64,000 nt of DNA, from assembly GCF_000376385.1 (NCBI RefSeq), contig NZ_AQWN01000004.1:62001-126000 (forward strand), in the 5' to 3' direction. Shown here in pieces: positions 25,475 through 37,788 of the stretch. Below the pieces are notes generated by a model. That model saw nothing but the letters and a program-made list of their open reading frames with translations. It did not search any database and had not been told where the DNA came from. Every line of letters begins with the position of its first letter. Position 1 is the first letter of the stretch. The DNA is from Desulfurispora thermophila DSM 16022. GTDB taxonomy: Bacteria > Bacillota > Desulfotomaculia > Desulfotomaculales > Desulfurisporaceae. The position numbers were made by a program, and so were the translations under genes.

Positions 25475-26650
25475 ATGCAGGAAGTGGCCATTGTTGGTGC
25501 CGGGCAGACCCGCTACGGCGATTTTCCCGAACTGGGGGTGAAGGAACTCTTTGCTCTGGCCTACCGGGAAATGCTGAAAAGTGTGGACCGGGGGCTGGAC
25601 CCGCAGCAGATTCAGGCCGCCTACATCGGCTGTTTGAGTGCCGGCAGCGGTTTCCAGCTGGGACAGCTGGCTCCGCTGCTGATGGGGCATGTGGGCCTGC
25701 CCCATATTGCCGCTGTGCGGGTGGAAAATGCCTGCGCTTCGGGGGGTTACGCCCTGTACAGTGCGGCCTGCGCGGTGGCGGCCGGCAAGTACGACCTGGT
25801 GCTGGCGGCCGGGGTGGAAAAGATGCGCGATGTGTCCTCCGCCAAGGGCCGGTACTGGCTGGGGGTTTCGGGCGACACCGAGTACGAGCGCCTGGCCGGC
25901 TCCACTTTTGCCGGCATATACGCGCTCATGGCGGCCAGATACATGCACCAGTACGGATTGAAAAGGGAGCACCTGTCCATGGTGGCTGTGAAAAACCACC
26001 GCCACGCCCTGGATAATCCCAAAGCCCAGTTTCGCAAAGAGATTACGCTGGAGGATGCTTTGCGGGGTGCACCCGTGGCCCATCCCTTCAATATCTGGGA
26101 CTGCAGCCCCACCAGCGATGGAGCGGCAGTGGTGCTGCTGTGCAACGCCAGAATAGCCCGCAGCTTTACCGACCGGCCGGTTTACCTGAAAGGGTTTGCC
26201 GTGGCCAGCGATTACCTGGCCATCCACGACCGCGATTCCATCACCGGGCTGGCCGCCACCCGGCGGGCTGCCGCCGCGGCCTACCAGCAGGCGGGGGTGA
26301 AACCGGCGGATATTTCCTTTGCCGAAGTGCATGACTGCTTTACCATTGCCGAAATCATGGCCTACGCCGACCTGGGCTTTTGCCGGGAAGGAGAGGCCTG
26401 GCGCCTGCTGGAAGAGGGAACCACCCGCCGGGAAGGCCGCCTGCCGGTCAACAACAGCGGCGGGCTGAAGGCCAAGGGTCACCCCATCGGGGCTACCGGC
26501 GTGGGCATGGCGGTGGAGATCTTCAGCCAGCTGCGGGGCGAGGCCAGGGAGCCCTCCCGGCAGCTGAAAAACCCCGGGCTGGCCCTGTCCCACAATGTGG
26601 GCGGCTCGGGTGGTACGGCAGCGGTGTTCATTTACCGGGGGGGTGCGTGA
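25475..26650 (+). CDS. Thiolase-family protein (SCP2/archaeal type)
   Basis: 391 residues. The nucleophile Cys87 lies in VENACASGGYAL; EVHDCFTIAE replaces the NEAF motif of ordinary thiolases, and the His motif is GGLKAKGHPIGATG. These are marks of the SCP2-type / archaeal acetoacetyl-CoA thiolase group that works with a DUF35 partner. The next two genes are an HMG-CoA-synthase-like protein and a DUF35 protein, the trio seen in archaeal thiolase-HMGCS complexes. Its stop overlaps the possible GTG start of the next gene. Confidence 0.85.
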   Translation: MQEVAIVGAGQTRYGDFPELGVKELFALAYREMLKSVDRGLDPQQIQAAYIGCLSAGSGFQLGQLAPLLMGHVGLPHIAAVRVENACASGGYALYSAACAVAAGKYDLVLAAGVEKMRDVSSAKGRYWLGVSGDTEYERLAGSTFAGIYALMAARYMHQYGLKREHLSMVAVKNHRHALDNPKAQFRKEITLEDALRGAPVAHPFNIWDCSPTSDGAAVVLLCNARIARSFTDRPVYLKGFAVASDYLAIHDRDSITGLAATRRAAAAAYQQAGVKPADISFAEVHDCFTIAEIMAYADLGFCREGEAWRLLEEGTTRREGRLPVNNSGGLKAKGHPIGATGVGMAVEIFSQLRGEAREPSRQLKNPGLALSHNVGGSGGTAAVFIYRGGA

Positions 26651-26652
26651 GC

Positions 26653-27657
26653 ATGGCCAAAAGCACAGTGATCGCCTGCGGGGCCTACATCCCTTACCTG
26701 CGCCTGGCACGGCAGGAGTATGTTAGCGCTCTGGGTGGCTGCTCGGCTGATCTACAGGAAAAAGCCGTGCCCGATATCGATGAGGATGTGCTGACCATGG
26801 CAGTGGCCGCGGCCCGCAATGCTCTGGCCGGCGTGGATCCCGGCCGGATTGGCGTGCTGGTGCTGGCTTCGACCAGCTTCCCCTGCCAGGAGAAATTTAT
26901 GGCCGGCACCCTGGTGGAAGCCCTGGGCCTGCCGTCCGATGTTTTGACCGGGCACTTTGGTCACTCCATCCTGGCCGGCGCCGAAGCATTTCTGGCCTCT
27001 CCGGGCCTGCTGGATCTGACCGACCGCCCCTGTGCGCTGGTGGTGATTGCCGATGCGCCGGCCGCGACCGGTGAACTGGAACAGGCCGCCGGCGGTGGCG
27101 CCTGCGCTTTTGTGCTGGCCCGGCAGGGGGCAGGTCTGGAGCTGGAAGGTGCGGCGGCTTATGCCGCCGAGTATCCGGGTCTGCGCTACCGTCTGCCCGG
27201 TGATATCGCCGTGCGGGACATCGGCGTGCCGGCCTACGCCGCTGCGGCCGCCCGGGAAGTGTCAAGCGCCGCGCTGGGCGGACTGCTGCAGAAGCTGGGG
27301 GCAAAGCCTTCTGATTACGGGCAGGCCGTACTGCCCCAGAGCGGGGCGAAGGCTTACCTGAACCAGGCCCGGCAGCTGGGCTTCAGCGCGCAACAGGCAG
27401 AGCCCGGGCTGATTTATTCTCTGGTGGGCGACTGTGGAGCCGCCACGCCCTTTCTGGGCCTGTGCCGGGTGCTGGAGCAGCTGGATGTGGGGCAGCGGAT
27501 ATTGCTGCTTACCAGTGCGCCCGGTTCCGGCAGCTGCGCCTTGAGCTTTAAGCTGACCGGGCCGCTGCTGCCGCCCGCATGGTCTGTAAACGCGTTGCTG
27601 GAGCGCAAGAAATACCTCAGCTATGTCCAGTACCTGCGGCTGAAGGGGATTGTTTGA
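26653..27657 (+). CDS. HMG-CoA-synthase-like protein lacking the catalytic residues
   Basis: 334 residues with a condensing-enzyme fold (ACGAYIPYLRL, VLVLASTSFPCQEKF, ALGLPSDVLTGHFGHS, YSLVGDCGAATPFLGL, ending in ERKKYLSYVQYLRLKGIV, typical of archaeal HMGCS). The catalytic Glu, Cys and His of HMG-CoA synthase appear to be replaced: Ser105 or a neighbour stands where the ACYGGT Cys should be, ASTS stands for ATES, and VLPQSGAKAY stands for the His-Gln-Pro loop. It is probably a structural partner linking thiolase and DUF35. The start is ATG 26653, with GTG 26647 possible. Confidence 0.7.
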   Translation: MAKSTVIACGAYIPYLRLARQEYVSALGGCSADLQEKAVPDIDEDVLTMAVAAARNALAGVDPGRIGVLVLASTSFPCQEKFMAGTLVEALGLPSDVLTGHFGHSILAGAEAFLASPGLLDLTDRPCALVVIADAPAATGELEQAAGGGACAFVLARQGAGLELEGAAAYAAEYPGLRYRLPGDIAVRDIGVPAYAAAAAREVSSAALGGLLQKLGAKPSDYGQAVLPQSGAKAYLNQARQLGFSAQQAEPGLIYSLVGDCGAATPFLGLCRVLEQLDVGQRILLLTSAPGSGSCALSFKLTGPLLPPAWSVNALLERKKYLSYVQYLRLKGIV

Positions 27658-27740
27658 ACAACCGGCAGCAGCCGGCCGGCAGAAAAGCAGCAGGCTGTTG
27701 CCGGCAGTGATACCGAATTAGTTGATTGGGAGGTGCTGGC

Positions 27741-28181
27741 ATGGGTGCCCATATCTCCATACCCATGTACCGCCGTACTGTGTCCCGGCGCTACCGGCTG
27801 GTGGGGCAAAAGTGCCTGAACTGTGGCCGGATTAACTTCCCGCCCAAGGCGGTCTGCCGCTACTGTTTAACCGGTACGGAATTTGAGGATGTCCCTTTAA
27901 GCGGCCGGGGGACGGTGTACTCATACACCATCATTGCCGGGGGAGGTGCGCCGCCCGAATTCGCCGATCTGGCCCGCTGCCGCGGTAGCTACCCCGTGGC
28001 GCTGGTGGAACTGGAAGAAGGCCCCCGCATTATTGCCCAGCTGGTGGAAACCCCGCCGCAGAACATCTACATCGGCATGCCGGTAGAGGCCGTGTTCCGG
28101 CGCATTTACGAGGAGGAAGGCGTGGTGCGCTACGGGTTCAAGTTTCGCCCGCAGCCCGCGGCGGAGGGAGGAAAAACATAG
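27741..28181 (+). CDS. DUF35 OB-fold / zinc-ribbon protein
   Basis: 146 residues with a rubredoxin-like zinc ribbon near the N-terminus (CLNCGRINFPPKAVCRYC) followed by an OB fold (SGRGTVYSYTII, then PVALVELEEGPRIIAQLVE). Proteins of this kind bridge thiolase and HMG-CoA synthase active sites in archaea by holding the CoA phosphopantetheine arm; BbsA in toluene breakdown is similar. It lies 83 nt after the HMGCS-like gene, with GGGAGG before the ATG. Last gene of the operon. Confidence 0.88.
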   Translation: MGAHISIPMYRRTVSRRYRLVGQKCLNCGRINFPPKAVCRYCLTGTEFEDVPLSGRGTVYSYTIIAGGGAPPEFADLARCRGSYPVALVELEEGPRIIAQLVETPPQNIYIGMPVEAVFRRIYEEEGVVRYGFKFRPQPAAEGGKT

Positions 28182-28189
28182 CTAACAAA

Positions 28190-29540
28190 TTAATCCAGCT
28201 GGCTGAATGGGCAAAATGCAGCGCAATAATTACATCCGGCTTTAGGTATTAATTGTATAGTAACATCCGAATAATCATTAACCCAAAAGAACAAGTTTCC
28301 ACTTTCTGCGATATCTTTGATAACTGATATGCTCGGGTGTTTATATCGATTATTGTTGATTCCGGCTGAAGCAATCCAAAAATGACAGTTTATAGCATCA
28401 TTTATAAGCTCGGTATTCCAATTAAGATAGGAGCCGTGATGTGGAAGAAGACAGGTGGAAATTGAATTAAGTTTTTTGCTCATATGTTGCTGAAATTCGC
28501 AGTATTTATCGGTTAAATCTAAATCACCGGTGAGTAATTGACCATAAGCCGGTTTTGATGATGAATACAAAAAGTGATTAGGATATTCAATATTGGTATA
28601 CCAGTAAGGAGGGGTGGGAAGTAGCATAGATTTTAAATTAGAGAGTAAAATTGTATGGAAATAGTCCCAATTGTTAACAACCGGAGTATGTAATAATACT
28701 AAAGAAGTATCGTTTATGTTGCGTTTTCCTGTAATTATCTTATAGCAATTTTTTGCTTTTTTTCTTGCCGTTTCGTCTGTTAAAATATTATCGACATTGC
28801 CAATTTTTTGTAGACACTTTTTTAAATTATTAAGACTCAATTGCTCTGCTTCTTTAACATAAAAAATAAATTCCCAAAATATTTTCATGGGTATTTCTGC
28901 TGGGCAGTATAATTTTCCCGTGATGTGTTTTTACAGCTAATTTTTTATTGCGAATATATTCTTGCCACTTGTTCCGTGTTTGTACATTTTCTTCTTCGAT
29001 AATGCGCTCAAGTTGCCATTTTGGTACATCTTCTAATTCAATTATTAGATTATCTTTGTCTGGCTGTTTATCGTTGTGCATGTCCCTGTCTTCTTTTTGT
29101 TTATCTCCTGATGTGATTAAAATAATCTTTTTTACGCCTTTGGCATACAAAAAATGAATAGGATCAATGATAAAATCAAAATACCACTTTTCTGGACGAT
29201 AAGAGAATAATGATAATAAAATTCTTTCTACGGGCGAAATATATGGTATTACCACAAGGTTTACTGTGGTTAGTTCTAGTAATCTATCCAAACCGGACAC
29301 ATGATCGTTATCAAAATGAGATATTACTATAAGATCAATTAAAGGTTTCTGAACTGGTCGCTGTAATAAAAGAAGCTTTTTGCGATATTGGTCAACTGAT
29401 TCTCGGATGGCTTTTTTTGATCTGCTCCCACAGTCATATACGAAATTAAAAGAGCCGATTTGGCCAGTATAGAAAAGTCCCTGTCCCACATTATGGAACT
29501 TAAAGATGTTTGAACAATCATTTAGATAATGATAATGCAT
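28190..29540 (-). pseudogene. ComEC-like metallo-beta-lactamase-fold protein, frameshifted
   Basis: Two overlapping frames complete each other. The upstream part (28854-29540) holds the metal-binding motif VISHFDNDHVSG; the downstream part (28190-28888) holds LLTGDLDLTD and LLPHHGSYLNW, motifs found in ComEC-type and related MBL-fold hydrolases. A one-base shift in the GGGAAAATT tract at about 28911-28920 joins ...KTHHGK to LYCPAEIPMKIFWEF. Full length would be about 450 residues. The gene is strongly AT-rich relative to its neighbours, indicating recent transfer. The hydrolase substrate is unknown. Confidence 0.65.
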
Positions 29541-30138
29541 TCATCTCACTCTCTCTATCCTTTAAAAGGTTTTATTGGCAGATTTAATTTCTTACATCCG
29601 TGATCGGTTAACGAAACAATGAGCCTGTTATAGAAAAACATGACCAATAATGTAATCCATAGAAGCCTAGCAATATCACCCCTTTATGCCAGTTGATATT
29701 CATTATTCAGCCTCTCCAACATGAAACGCAGTCTTTTGCCGGCAATGTCGATGATTGCCCCGGTGCTAGGGATGGGAGGTACGATCAAGGGGTCACAGCT
29801 TTTCCTCAGGCGGCTGAAGGAGTAAGCGCTGTGTTTGGTAATCTGGCTGGAAATTTCATCGACTGTTTTTTGCTTTATTCTTTGTCAATCGATCCTTTTC
29901 CTGCCAGATTTTTATCTGGTTAACTCAAAACGAATGGTCATGGTGATAACCGCCTGTGCGACTATTTCCAGGTGGGCATTATTTAACGCTTGCGCGTATG
30001 AGAAAATGACAACCTTTGGTTCGGTTCAACCGGCTCCGCTGTCGGTTCTTGCTCTGCTTCGTGGCGTTTTCCTATGGCGGAAGCCCGTCTCCTAATGTTA
30101 CGAACACGAATGAAAAATTCTAAGCCCCCTCATTGTTG
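29541..30138. other. Gene-poor stretch upstream of the toxin-antitoxin pair
   Basis: About 600 nt with no gene I can support. On the minus strand a short open stretch (about 29685-29890) reads ISSQITKHSAYSFSRLRKSC then IIDIAGKRLRFMLERLNN, which looks protein-like but has no start codon. It may be the tail of a lost gene. Confidence 0.35.
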
Positions 30139-30167
30139 TTGTATTTTACGAAGGATATTGCTACAAT
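30139..30167 (+). promoter_or_regulatory. Sigma-70-type promoter of the toxin-antitoxin operon
   Basis: TTGTAT (30139-30144), a 17-nt spacer, and TACAAT (30162-30167). The antitoxin ATG follows 31 nt later behind GGGGAGG. Repeated TTGTTG and ACAATAATAAC around it form an imperfect inverted repeat that could bind the antitoxin. Confidence 0.55.
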
Positions 30168-30198
30168 AATAACAGCAACATTGAAGGGGAGGTTTATT

Positions 30199-30453
30199 AT
30201 GCCAAACATTAAGCCAATTTCCGATTTAAGGAATTATAATGAAGTATTGCGCAGCATAGAGGAGGGTTCACCGGTCTTTTTAACAAAAAATGGCCGTGGC
30301 CGCTATGTGGTTATGGATATACAAGAGTATGAAAAAATGCACGCAAAATTAAAATTGCTTGCTGAACTTGCTCAAGGGGAAAAGGCAGGGCGTGAAAATG
30401 GATGGCTAAACATTGATGAACTGGAAGCGTCCCTGGGGGTAGCGAATGGCTAA
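30199..30453 (+). CDS. Phd/YefM-family antitoxin
   Basis: 84 residues. The N-terminal Phd/YefM DNA-binding fold is clear (IKPISDLRNYNEVLRSI, then GSPVFLTKNGRGRYVVMDIQ), followed by a C-terminal toxin-binding tail. ATG 30199 follows GGGGAGG. It overlaps the toxin gene by 8 nt. It should repress its own promoter and neutralise the ParE/RelE-type toxin. Confidence 0.88.
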   Translation: MPNIKPISDLRNYNEVLRSIEEGSPVFLTKNGRGRYVVMDIQEYEKMHAKLKLLAELAQGEKAGRENGWLNIDELEASLGVANG

Positions 30454-30778
30454 TCTTAAAATCTCGCCCAAAGCGCATAAGGATATGCTGGAGATAAAAG
30501 AATACATCTCCGAAGAATTAGGTAATCCTACAGCAGCAATGAATGTACTGGCCAAAATCGCCAAACGATTCAGAGATCTTATGGAATTCCCGTTAATTGG
30601 AGCATCCTTATCCTCTGTTATTAAGATTGAAACAAGCTATCGTTATCTTGTATGCGGGCAATATACAGTTTTTTACCGTTATGAAAATGATACTGTATAT
30701 GTGGACAGAGTGCTATATGGTAGACGAGATTTTATGCGAATCCTCTTTGGGGATGTTGCAGAGGAAGGTAAGCGTTAA
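30446..30778 (+). CDS. ParE/RelE-family toxin
   Basis: 110 residues: KISPKAHKDMLEIKEYISEE at the N-terminus and YRYLVCGQYTVFYRYENDTV, then VLYGRRDFMRILF, typical of the ParE/RelE superfamily. Sequence alone does not decide between gyrase poison (ParE) and ribosome-dependent RNase (RelE); the YGRRDF ending is common in ParE-like members. Paired with the upstream Phd-type antitoxin. Confidence 0.85.
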   Translation: MANLKISPKAHKDMLEIKEYISEELGNPTAAMNVLAKIAKRFRDLMEFPLIGASLSSVIKIETSYRYLVCGQYTVFYRYENDTVYVDRVLYGRRDFMRILFGDVAEEGKR

Positions 30779-30780
30779 GC

Positions 30781-30811
30781 AGCCCCCACCTGGCCATAAA
30801 GGTAGGGGCTG
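30781..30811. terminator. Hairpin between convergent toxin and PEP-synthase-like genes
   Basis: AGCCCC with GGGGCT and ACCT with AGGT form a stem separated by a bulge. No clear T-run, so termination strength is uncertain. Confidence 0.4.
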
Positions 30812-30823
30812 TATACAGGCCGG

Positions 30824-34117
<3,294 letters not shown>

Positions 34118-34143
34118 GGATCAAACCACCTCTTTGTCATGCT

Positions 34144-34188
34144 GACCAAACGGTTAGTAAAATCATAGCTTTTGCTAACCGTTTGGTC
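34144..34188. promoter_or_regulatory. TetR-type operator, perfect inverted repeat
   Basis: GACCAAACGGTTAG (34144-34157) is repeated in perfect inversion at 34175-34188. Each arm is itself near-palindromic around GACCAAACGGTT, as in operators bound by TetR-family dimers. It lies 26 nt upstream of the TetR start. Confidence 0.8.
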
Positions 34189-34374
34189 AATAAAAATTTT
34201 TGCGCAGCTAGACATCCGCTGTGTGTAAAACAGGGAAACTATTCCGGGTAGGCCCGATGAAATGCGCTGGCTTTATAAAGGTGTGGTAGATTTTTTATTC
34301 CTCCATCCTGTCACAAAATCGCTGCCGGCTCGGTTATAATAGTGAAACCGCGGTGATCAGATGACCGAGGGGAG

Positions 34375-34920
34375 GTGCCCCAGGTTATTAACCAGAAGCG
34401 TTCCCCGGGGGACAACCTTTCTTGCCCCACCAGTTTTCAGGAACTTTTTCACACCTACTATCCGGCCGTGTTGCGCCAGCTGTATTATCTGTTGGGTGAA
34501 AAAAGCGCGGCGGAAGATTTGGCCCAGGAGACCTTTTTAAGGCTCTACACATCTCCGCCCCGGGACTGGCAGAACCCGGGCGGCTGGTTGGCCAAAGTGG
34601 CCACCAACCTGGCCTACAGCTACCTGCGGGCGGAAAAAAGCCGCCAGGCCAGGGAAAACAGGCTTTTGGACACAGCAGAGGACAAGATTGTTTCTATTGA
34701 TGATTTATTCATGCGCCAGCAGGAGGTGCGCCAGGTGCGGTCTGTTTTGCAGCAACTGGCGGCCCGGGATCGCCTCTGTCTCCTGCTGAAATTTTCCGGT
34801 TACAGCTACCGGGAAATTGCCTGCGCCCTGGAGATCAAGCCCGGCTCGGTGGGCACCATTCTGGCCCGGGCCCTTGAGCGCTTCCGGGCAGAGTATCAAA
34901 GGCAGAGGGGGGAGCGATAA
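34375..34920 (+). CDS. ECF-family RNA polymerase sigma factor
   Basis: 181 residues. Sigma region 2: FHTYYPAVLRQLYYLLGEKS, then AEDLAQETFLRLY and WLAKVATNLAYSYLR. Region 4: LLKFSGYSYREIACALEIKP and SVGTILARALERFR. The GTG start is weak, as the GAGGGGAGG lies almost against it, but no better start exists. The stop overlaps the anti-sigma ATG (TAATG). It probably directs transcription of this operon. Confidence 0.88.
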   Translation: MPQVINQKRSPGDNLSCPTSFQELFHTYYPAVLRQLYYLLGEKSAAEDLAQETFLRLYTSPPRDWQNPGGWLAKVATNLAYSYLRAEKSRQARENRLLDTAEDKIVSIDDLFMRQQEVRQVRSVLQQLAARDRLCLLLKFSGYSYREIACALEIKPGSVGTILARALERFRAEYQRQRGER

Positions 34921-36038
34921 TGTGCTATAATGCCGGTACACTGCAGGCCTATCTGGACGGTGAACTCCCTGTCGCCCAAAAGCAGGAGGTGGAGCAGCAT
35001 TTGCAGAGCTGCCCCCGTTGCCGGGAGCAGCTGGGGCGGCTGGAAGAAAACCTGGCCTTTGCCCGCTCCTGCCTGGCCGATTACGCGGTGCACGTATCCC
35101 GGATACCTGTCCAGACCGGGACGGCCTGGCAAAAACTGCTGGCCGGTGAAGGCGTTTCAGACAATAATTGGCGAAAGGGTGGTACAATGCTTACCAGATG
35201 CAAAAAAGCGGTGACCGTAGCGGCGGGGATAGCCCTGCTGGGCGGCGCTTTCAGTCTGCAGCCGGTACGGGGCTTTGCCGAAAACCTGCTGCAAATATTC
35301 CGGGTGGAGAAAATCCAGACCGTCCAGGTCAGCGCGGATGACTTGAGCCAGCTGCGCCAACACCTGGAAAAATCCCAGGGCGAGTTCCAGCTGGAAAACC
35401 TGGGCGAATTCAAGGTGGCCCACCGCCCGCAAAACAGCAAACTAACCCTGGCGGCAGCCCAAAAGCAGGCCGCATTTCCCTTCCGGGTCATCCAGGGTTA
35501 TGAACCATATGTAGAATATGTAAATAAGGAAGGGGCCAACCAGTTCAGCTTCAAGTTGCGCGTGGATCAGGCCAATGCTATACTTAAAGCCCTGGGTGGC
35601 ACATATTTGCTGCCGGAAGAATTAAATGGCCGGGAATTCACCATCACACTGCCCGACTCTTATCACACCGTGTATAAAGACCCGCAGAGCCAGAGTACTT
35701 TCACTTATACCCAGATGCCCGCCCCCGAGCTGGTTGTGCCCCGGGGGGTGGATGTGGCGGCCCTGCGCCAGGCTTTGCTGGAGTTGCCCTTTTTACCCGA
35801 TAACCTGCGCCGCCAGCTGGCCGCGGTGCAGGACTGGCAGCACACTGCGCTGATCCCGGTCATGGAGGGGCAGGCCCGGGAGGTAGAGGTGGACGGTACC
35901 CGGGGCGTGTATTTTTCCGGCCAGGGCGAGGCTGCCGGTACCGGCACCCTGATCTGGCAGAAAGACGGCGTTTCCCACATGCTGCATGGTCATCTGAGCC
36001 TGGAAAAATGTCTGGAACTGGCGGAAAAGTTAAAGTGA
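34920..36038 (+). CDS. Zinc-finger anti-sigma factor with large extracytoplasmic domain
   Basis: 372 residues. The N-terminal zf-HC2/ZAS motif (HLQSCPRC, about residues 27-34) binds the ECF sigma factor. One TM helix lies near residue 100 (AVTVAAGIALLGGAF). An outer part of about 260 residues (FRVIQGYEPYVEYVNKEG; GREFTITLPDSYHTVY; GTLIWQKDGVSHMLHGHLSL) resembles DUF4367-like domains. It would sense an envelope signal and release the sigma factor encoded just upstream. Confidence 0.8.
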   Translation: MCYNAGTLQAYLDGELPVAQKQEVEQHLQSCPRCREQLGRLEENLAFARSCLADYAVHVSRIPVQTGTAWQKLLAGEGVSDNNWRKGGTMLTRCKKAVTVAAGIALLGGAFSLQPVRGFAENLLQIFRVEKIQTVQVSADDLSQLRQHLEKSQGEFQLENLGEFKVAHRPQNSKLTLAAAQKQAAFPFRVIQGYEPYVEYVNKEGANQFSFKLRVDQANAILKALGGTYLLPEELNGREFTITLPDSYHTVYKDPQSQSTFTYTQMPAPELVVPRGVDVAALRQALLELPFLPDNLRRQLAAVQDWQHTALIPVMEGQAREVEVDGTRGVYFSGQGEAAGTGTLIWQKDGVSHMLHGHLSLEKCLELAEKLK

Positions 36039-36039
36039 T

Positions 36040-36942
36040 ATGGTTATAGAAACCTACAACCTCACCAAACAGTACAATGGTAAAGGCGGTTGCCAGGATG
36101 TTTGCCTCTCGGTTCCCGAGGGGCAAATCTTTGGCTTTCTGGGACCCAACGGCGCCGGCAAGAGCACCTTTGTCAAGGTGCTGGTGGGACTGCTTTTTCC
36201 CACCGCCGGCAAGGCCTGGCTGCTGGGCCGGCCCCTGGGCGACCGGGAAGCCAGACGGCAGATGGGCTTTTTGCCGGAAAACTTCCGCTATCACCCCTGG
36301 ATGACCGGCCAGGACCTGCTGCGCTTTCATGCCGCTCTGTACGGGATGCCGCCTGACAAAGTCCGCCGCCGCATTGGGGAAGTGCTGGAACTGGTGGGCC
36401 TGCGTGGTTTTGAAAAACAGCGGGTGGGCACCTACAGCAAGGGCATGCAGCAGCGCATCGGTCTGGCTGCCGCCCTTTTGCCCGACCCCCGGCTTTTGTT
36501 TCTGGATGAGCCCACCTCGGCCCTGGATCCCCTGGGTCGGCGGGAAGTGCGGGAAATCATCCGGGAACTGGCCCGGCAGGGCAAAACCATTTTTTTAAAC
36601 AGCCATCTTTTGAGCGAGGTGGAGGCCCTGTGCCGGCAGGTGGCCATTATCAACCGGGGGCGCATTGTGGCGGCGGGCCGGGTGGACGAGCTGCTCAAAG
36701 GCCGGGTGGAAGTGGTGCTCCAGGTGGGCAATCCCCACCGGGCGCTGCTGGAAGCTCTGGAAAGTTATGGGGAGAATATGACTGTACAGGGCAACCGGAT
36801 TGCTTTGAGCCTGAAAAGCCGCGAGCAAATCCCGGCCTTAAGCGAACTGGTGGTCAAACAGCACGGTCTGCTTTATGAGCTGACGGTGAAAAACTCTCTG
36901 GAGGAAATTTTTGTGCAGCTGGTGCGGGAGGGGGAAAGCTAA
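36040..36942 (+). CDS. ABC transporter ATP-binding protein (export type)
   Basis: 300 residues with Walker A GPNGAGKST, signature YSKGMQQRIGLAAALL, Walker B LLFLDEPTSALDP and switch His (NSHLLSEVE). The C-terminal 80 residues are an extra domain common in ABC-2 exporters such as CcmA/NatA-like proteins. It starts one base after the anti-sigma stop and is followed by the permease gene. The cargo is unknown; antibiotic or envelope-stress export fits the ECF control. Confidence 0.9.
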   Translation: MVIETYNLTKQYNGKGGCQDVCLSVPEGQIFGFLGPNGAGKSTFVKVLVGLLFPTAGKAWLLGRPLGDREARRQMGFLPENFRYHPWMTGQDLLRFHAALYGMPPDKVRRRIGEVLELVGLRGFEKQRVGTYSKGMQQRIGLAAALLPDPRLLFLDEPTSALDPLGRREVREIIRELARQGKTIFLNSHLLSEVEALCRQVAIINRGRIVAAGRVDELLKGRVEVVLQVGNPHRALLEALESYGENMTVQGNRIALSLKSREQIPALSELVVKQHGLLYELTVKNSLEEIFVQLVREGES

Positions 36943-36943
36943 A

Positions 36944-37777
36944 GTGCCGGTTCTGGTCATGGCAGGGCATACCCTGCAGGAAATGGTGCGGAAAAAGGTT
37001 TTTCTGCTGGTGTTGCTCTTAACCCTGGGCTTTTTAATCCTCTATGGTACCGGGTTGCACTATGCGGGCAGGGCGGTTAACCCTCTGTACAAAAATCTGA
37101 TGCTGTCCCAGCTTTTGTCCCTGGGGCTGTATTTTGCCAGTATGGTCAGCGCCTTTCTGGCGGTGGCGGCGGTGGCCGGCACCATCGCGGGAGAAATCGA
37201 GGACGGCACGCTGTACACCATTGTCACCAAACCCGTGCGACGCGGCGAAATAGTGCTGGGCAAATTTCTGGGCCTGGCCGCTATGCTGCTGGTCTACGGC
37301 GTGCTATTTTACAGTGCGATTATTCTGCTCAATCTGTACGCCAACCACTGGCACCTGCCCTTTCTCACCGCGGCGGGAGCCGTAAAAGGTCTTTTGCTCT
37401 TCTGTCTGCAGCCGCTTTTGCTGCTGGCGGTGGGGCTGTGGAGCGGCAATTTTCTGCCCACCATCGGCAACGGGGTGTTGCTGATCATGCTCTACGGCCT
37501 GGGCTTGCTGGGCGGCCTGCTGGAGCAGGTGGGCACGGTGATCCAGAACACTGCACTAATCAACACCGGCATCATAACCAGCCTGCTGCTGCCCACCGAT
37601 GCTGTTTACCGCCAGATGCTGGGGCAGCTCCTGGAGAGCGGGGCCATAAACTTTCTGACCAGCGGTCCCTTTGGCGCGGCCAGCCGGCCCAGCGTCTGGA
37701 TGACGGTATACGCCCTTTTGTACACCGGGCTGTTTCTCTGGCTGGCGGTGCGCCGCTTTGCCCGGCGGGATCTGTAG
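36944..37777 (+). CDS. ABC-2 type permease
   Basis: 277 residues from GTG 36944. Six hydrophobic segments (KVFLLVLLLTLGFLILYGTG, YFASMVSAFLAVAAVAGTIA, MLLVYGVLFYSAIILLNLYA and three more), with GEIEDGTLYTIVTKPVRRGEI after TM2, typical of NosY/NatB-type membrane subunits. It pairs with the preceding ATPase and closes the sigma / anti-sigma / exporter operon. Confidence 0.85.
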   Translation: MPVLVMAGHTLQEMVRKKVFLLVLLLTLGFLILYGTGLHYAGRAVNPLYKNLMLSQLLSLGLYFASMVSAFLAVAAVAGTIAGEIEDGTLYTIVTKPVRRGEIVLGKFLGLAAMLLVYGVLFYSAIILLNLYANHWHLPFLTAAGAVKGLLLFCLQPLLLLAVGLWSGNFLPTIGNGVLLIMLYGLGLLGGLLEQVGTVIQNTALINTGIITSLLLPTDAVYRQMLGQLLESGAINFLTSGPFGAASRPSVWMTVYALLYTGLFLWLAVRRFARRDL

Positions 37778-37788
37778 CCGGGCTTTTT

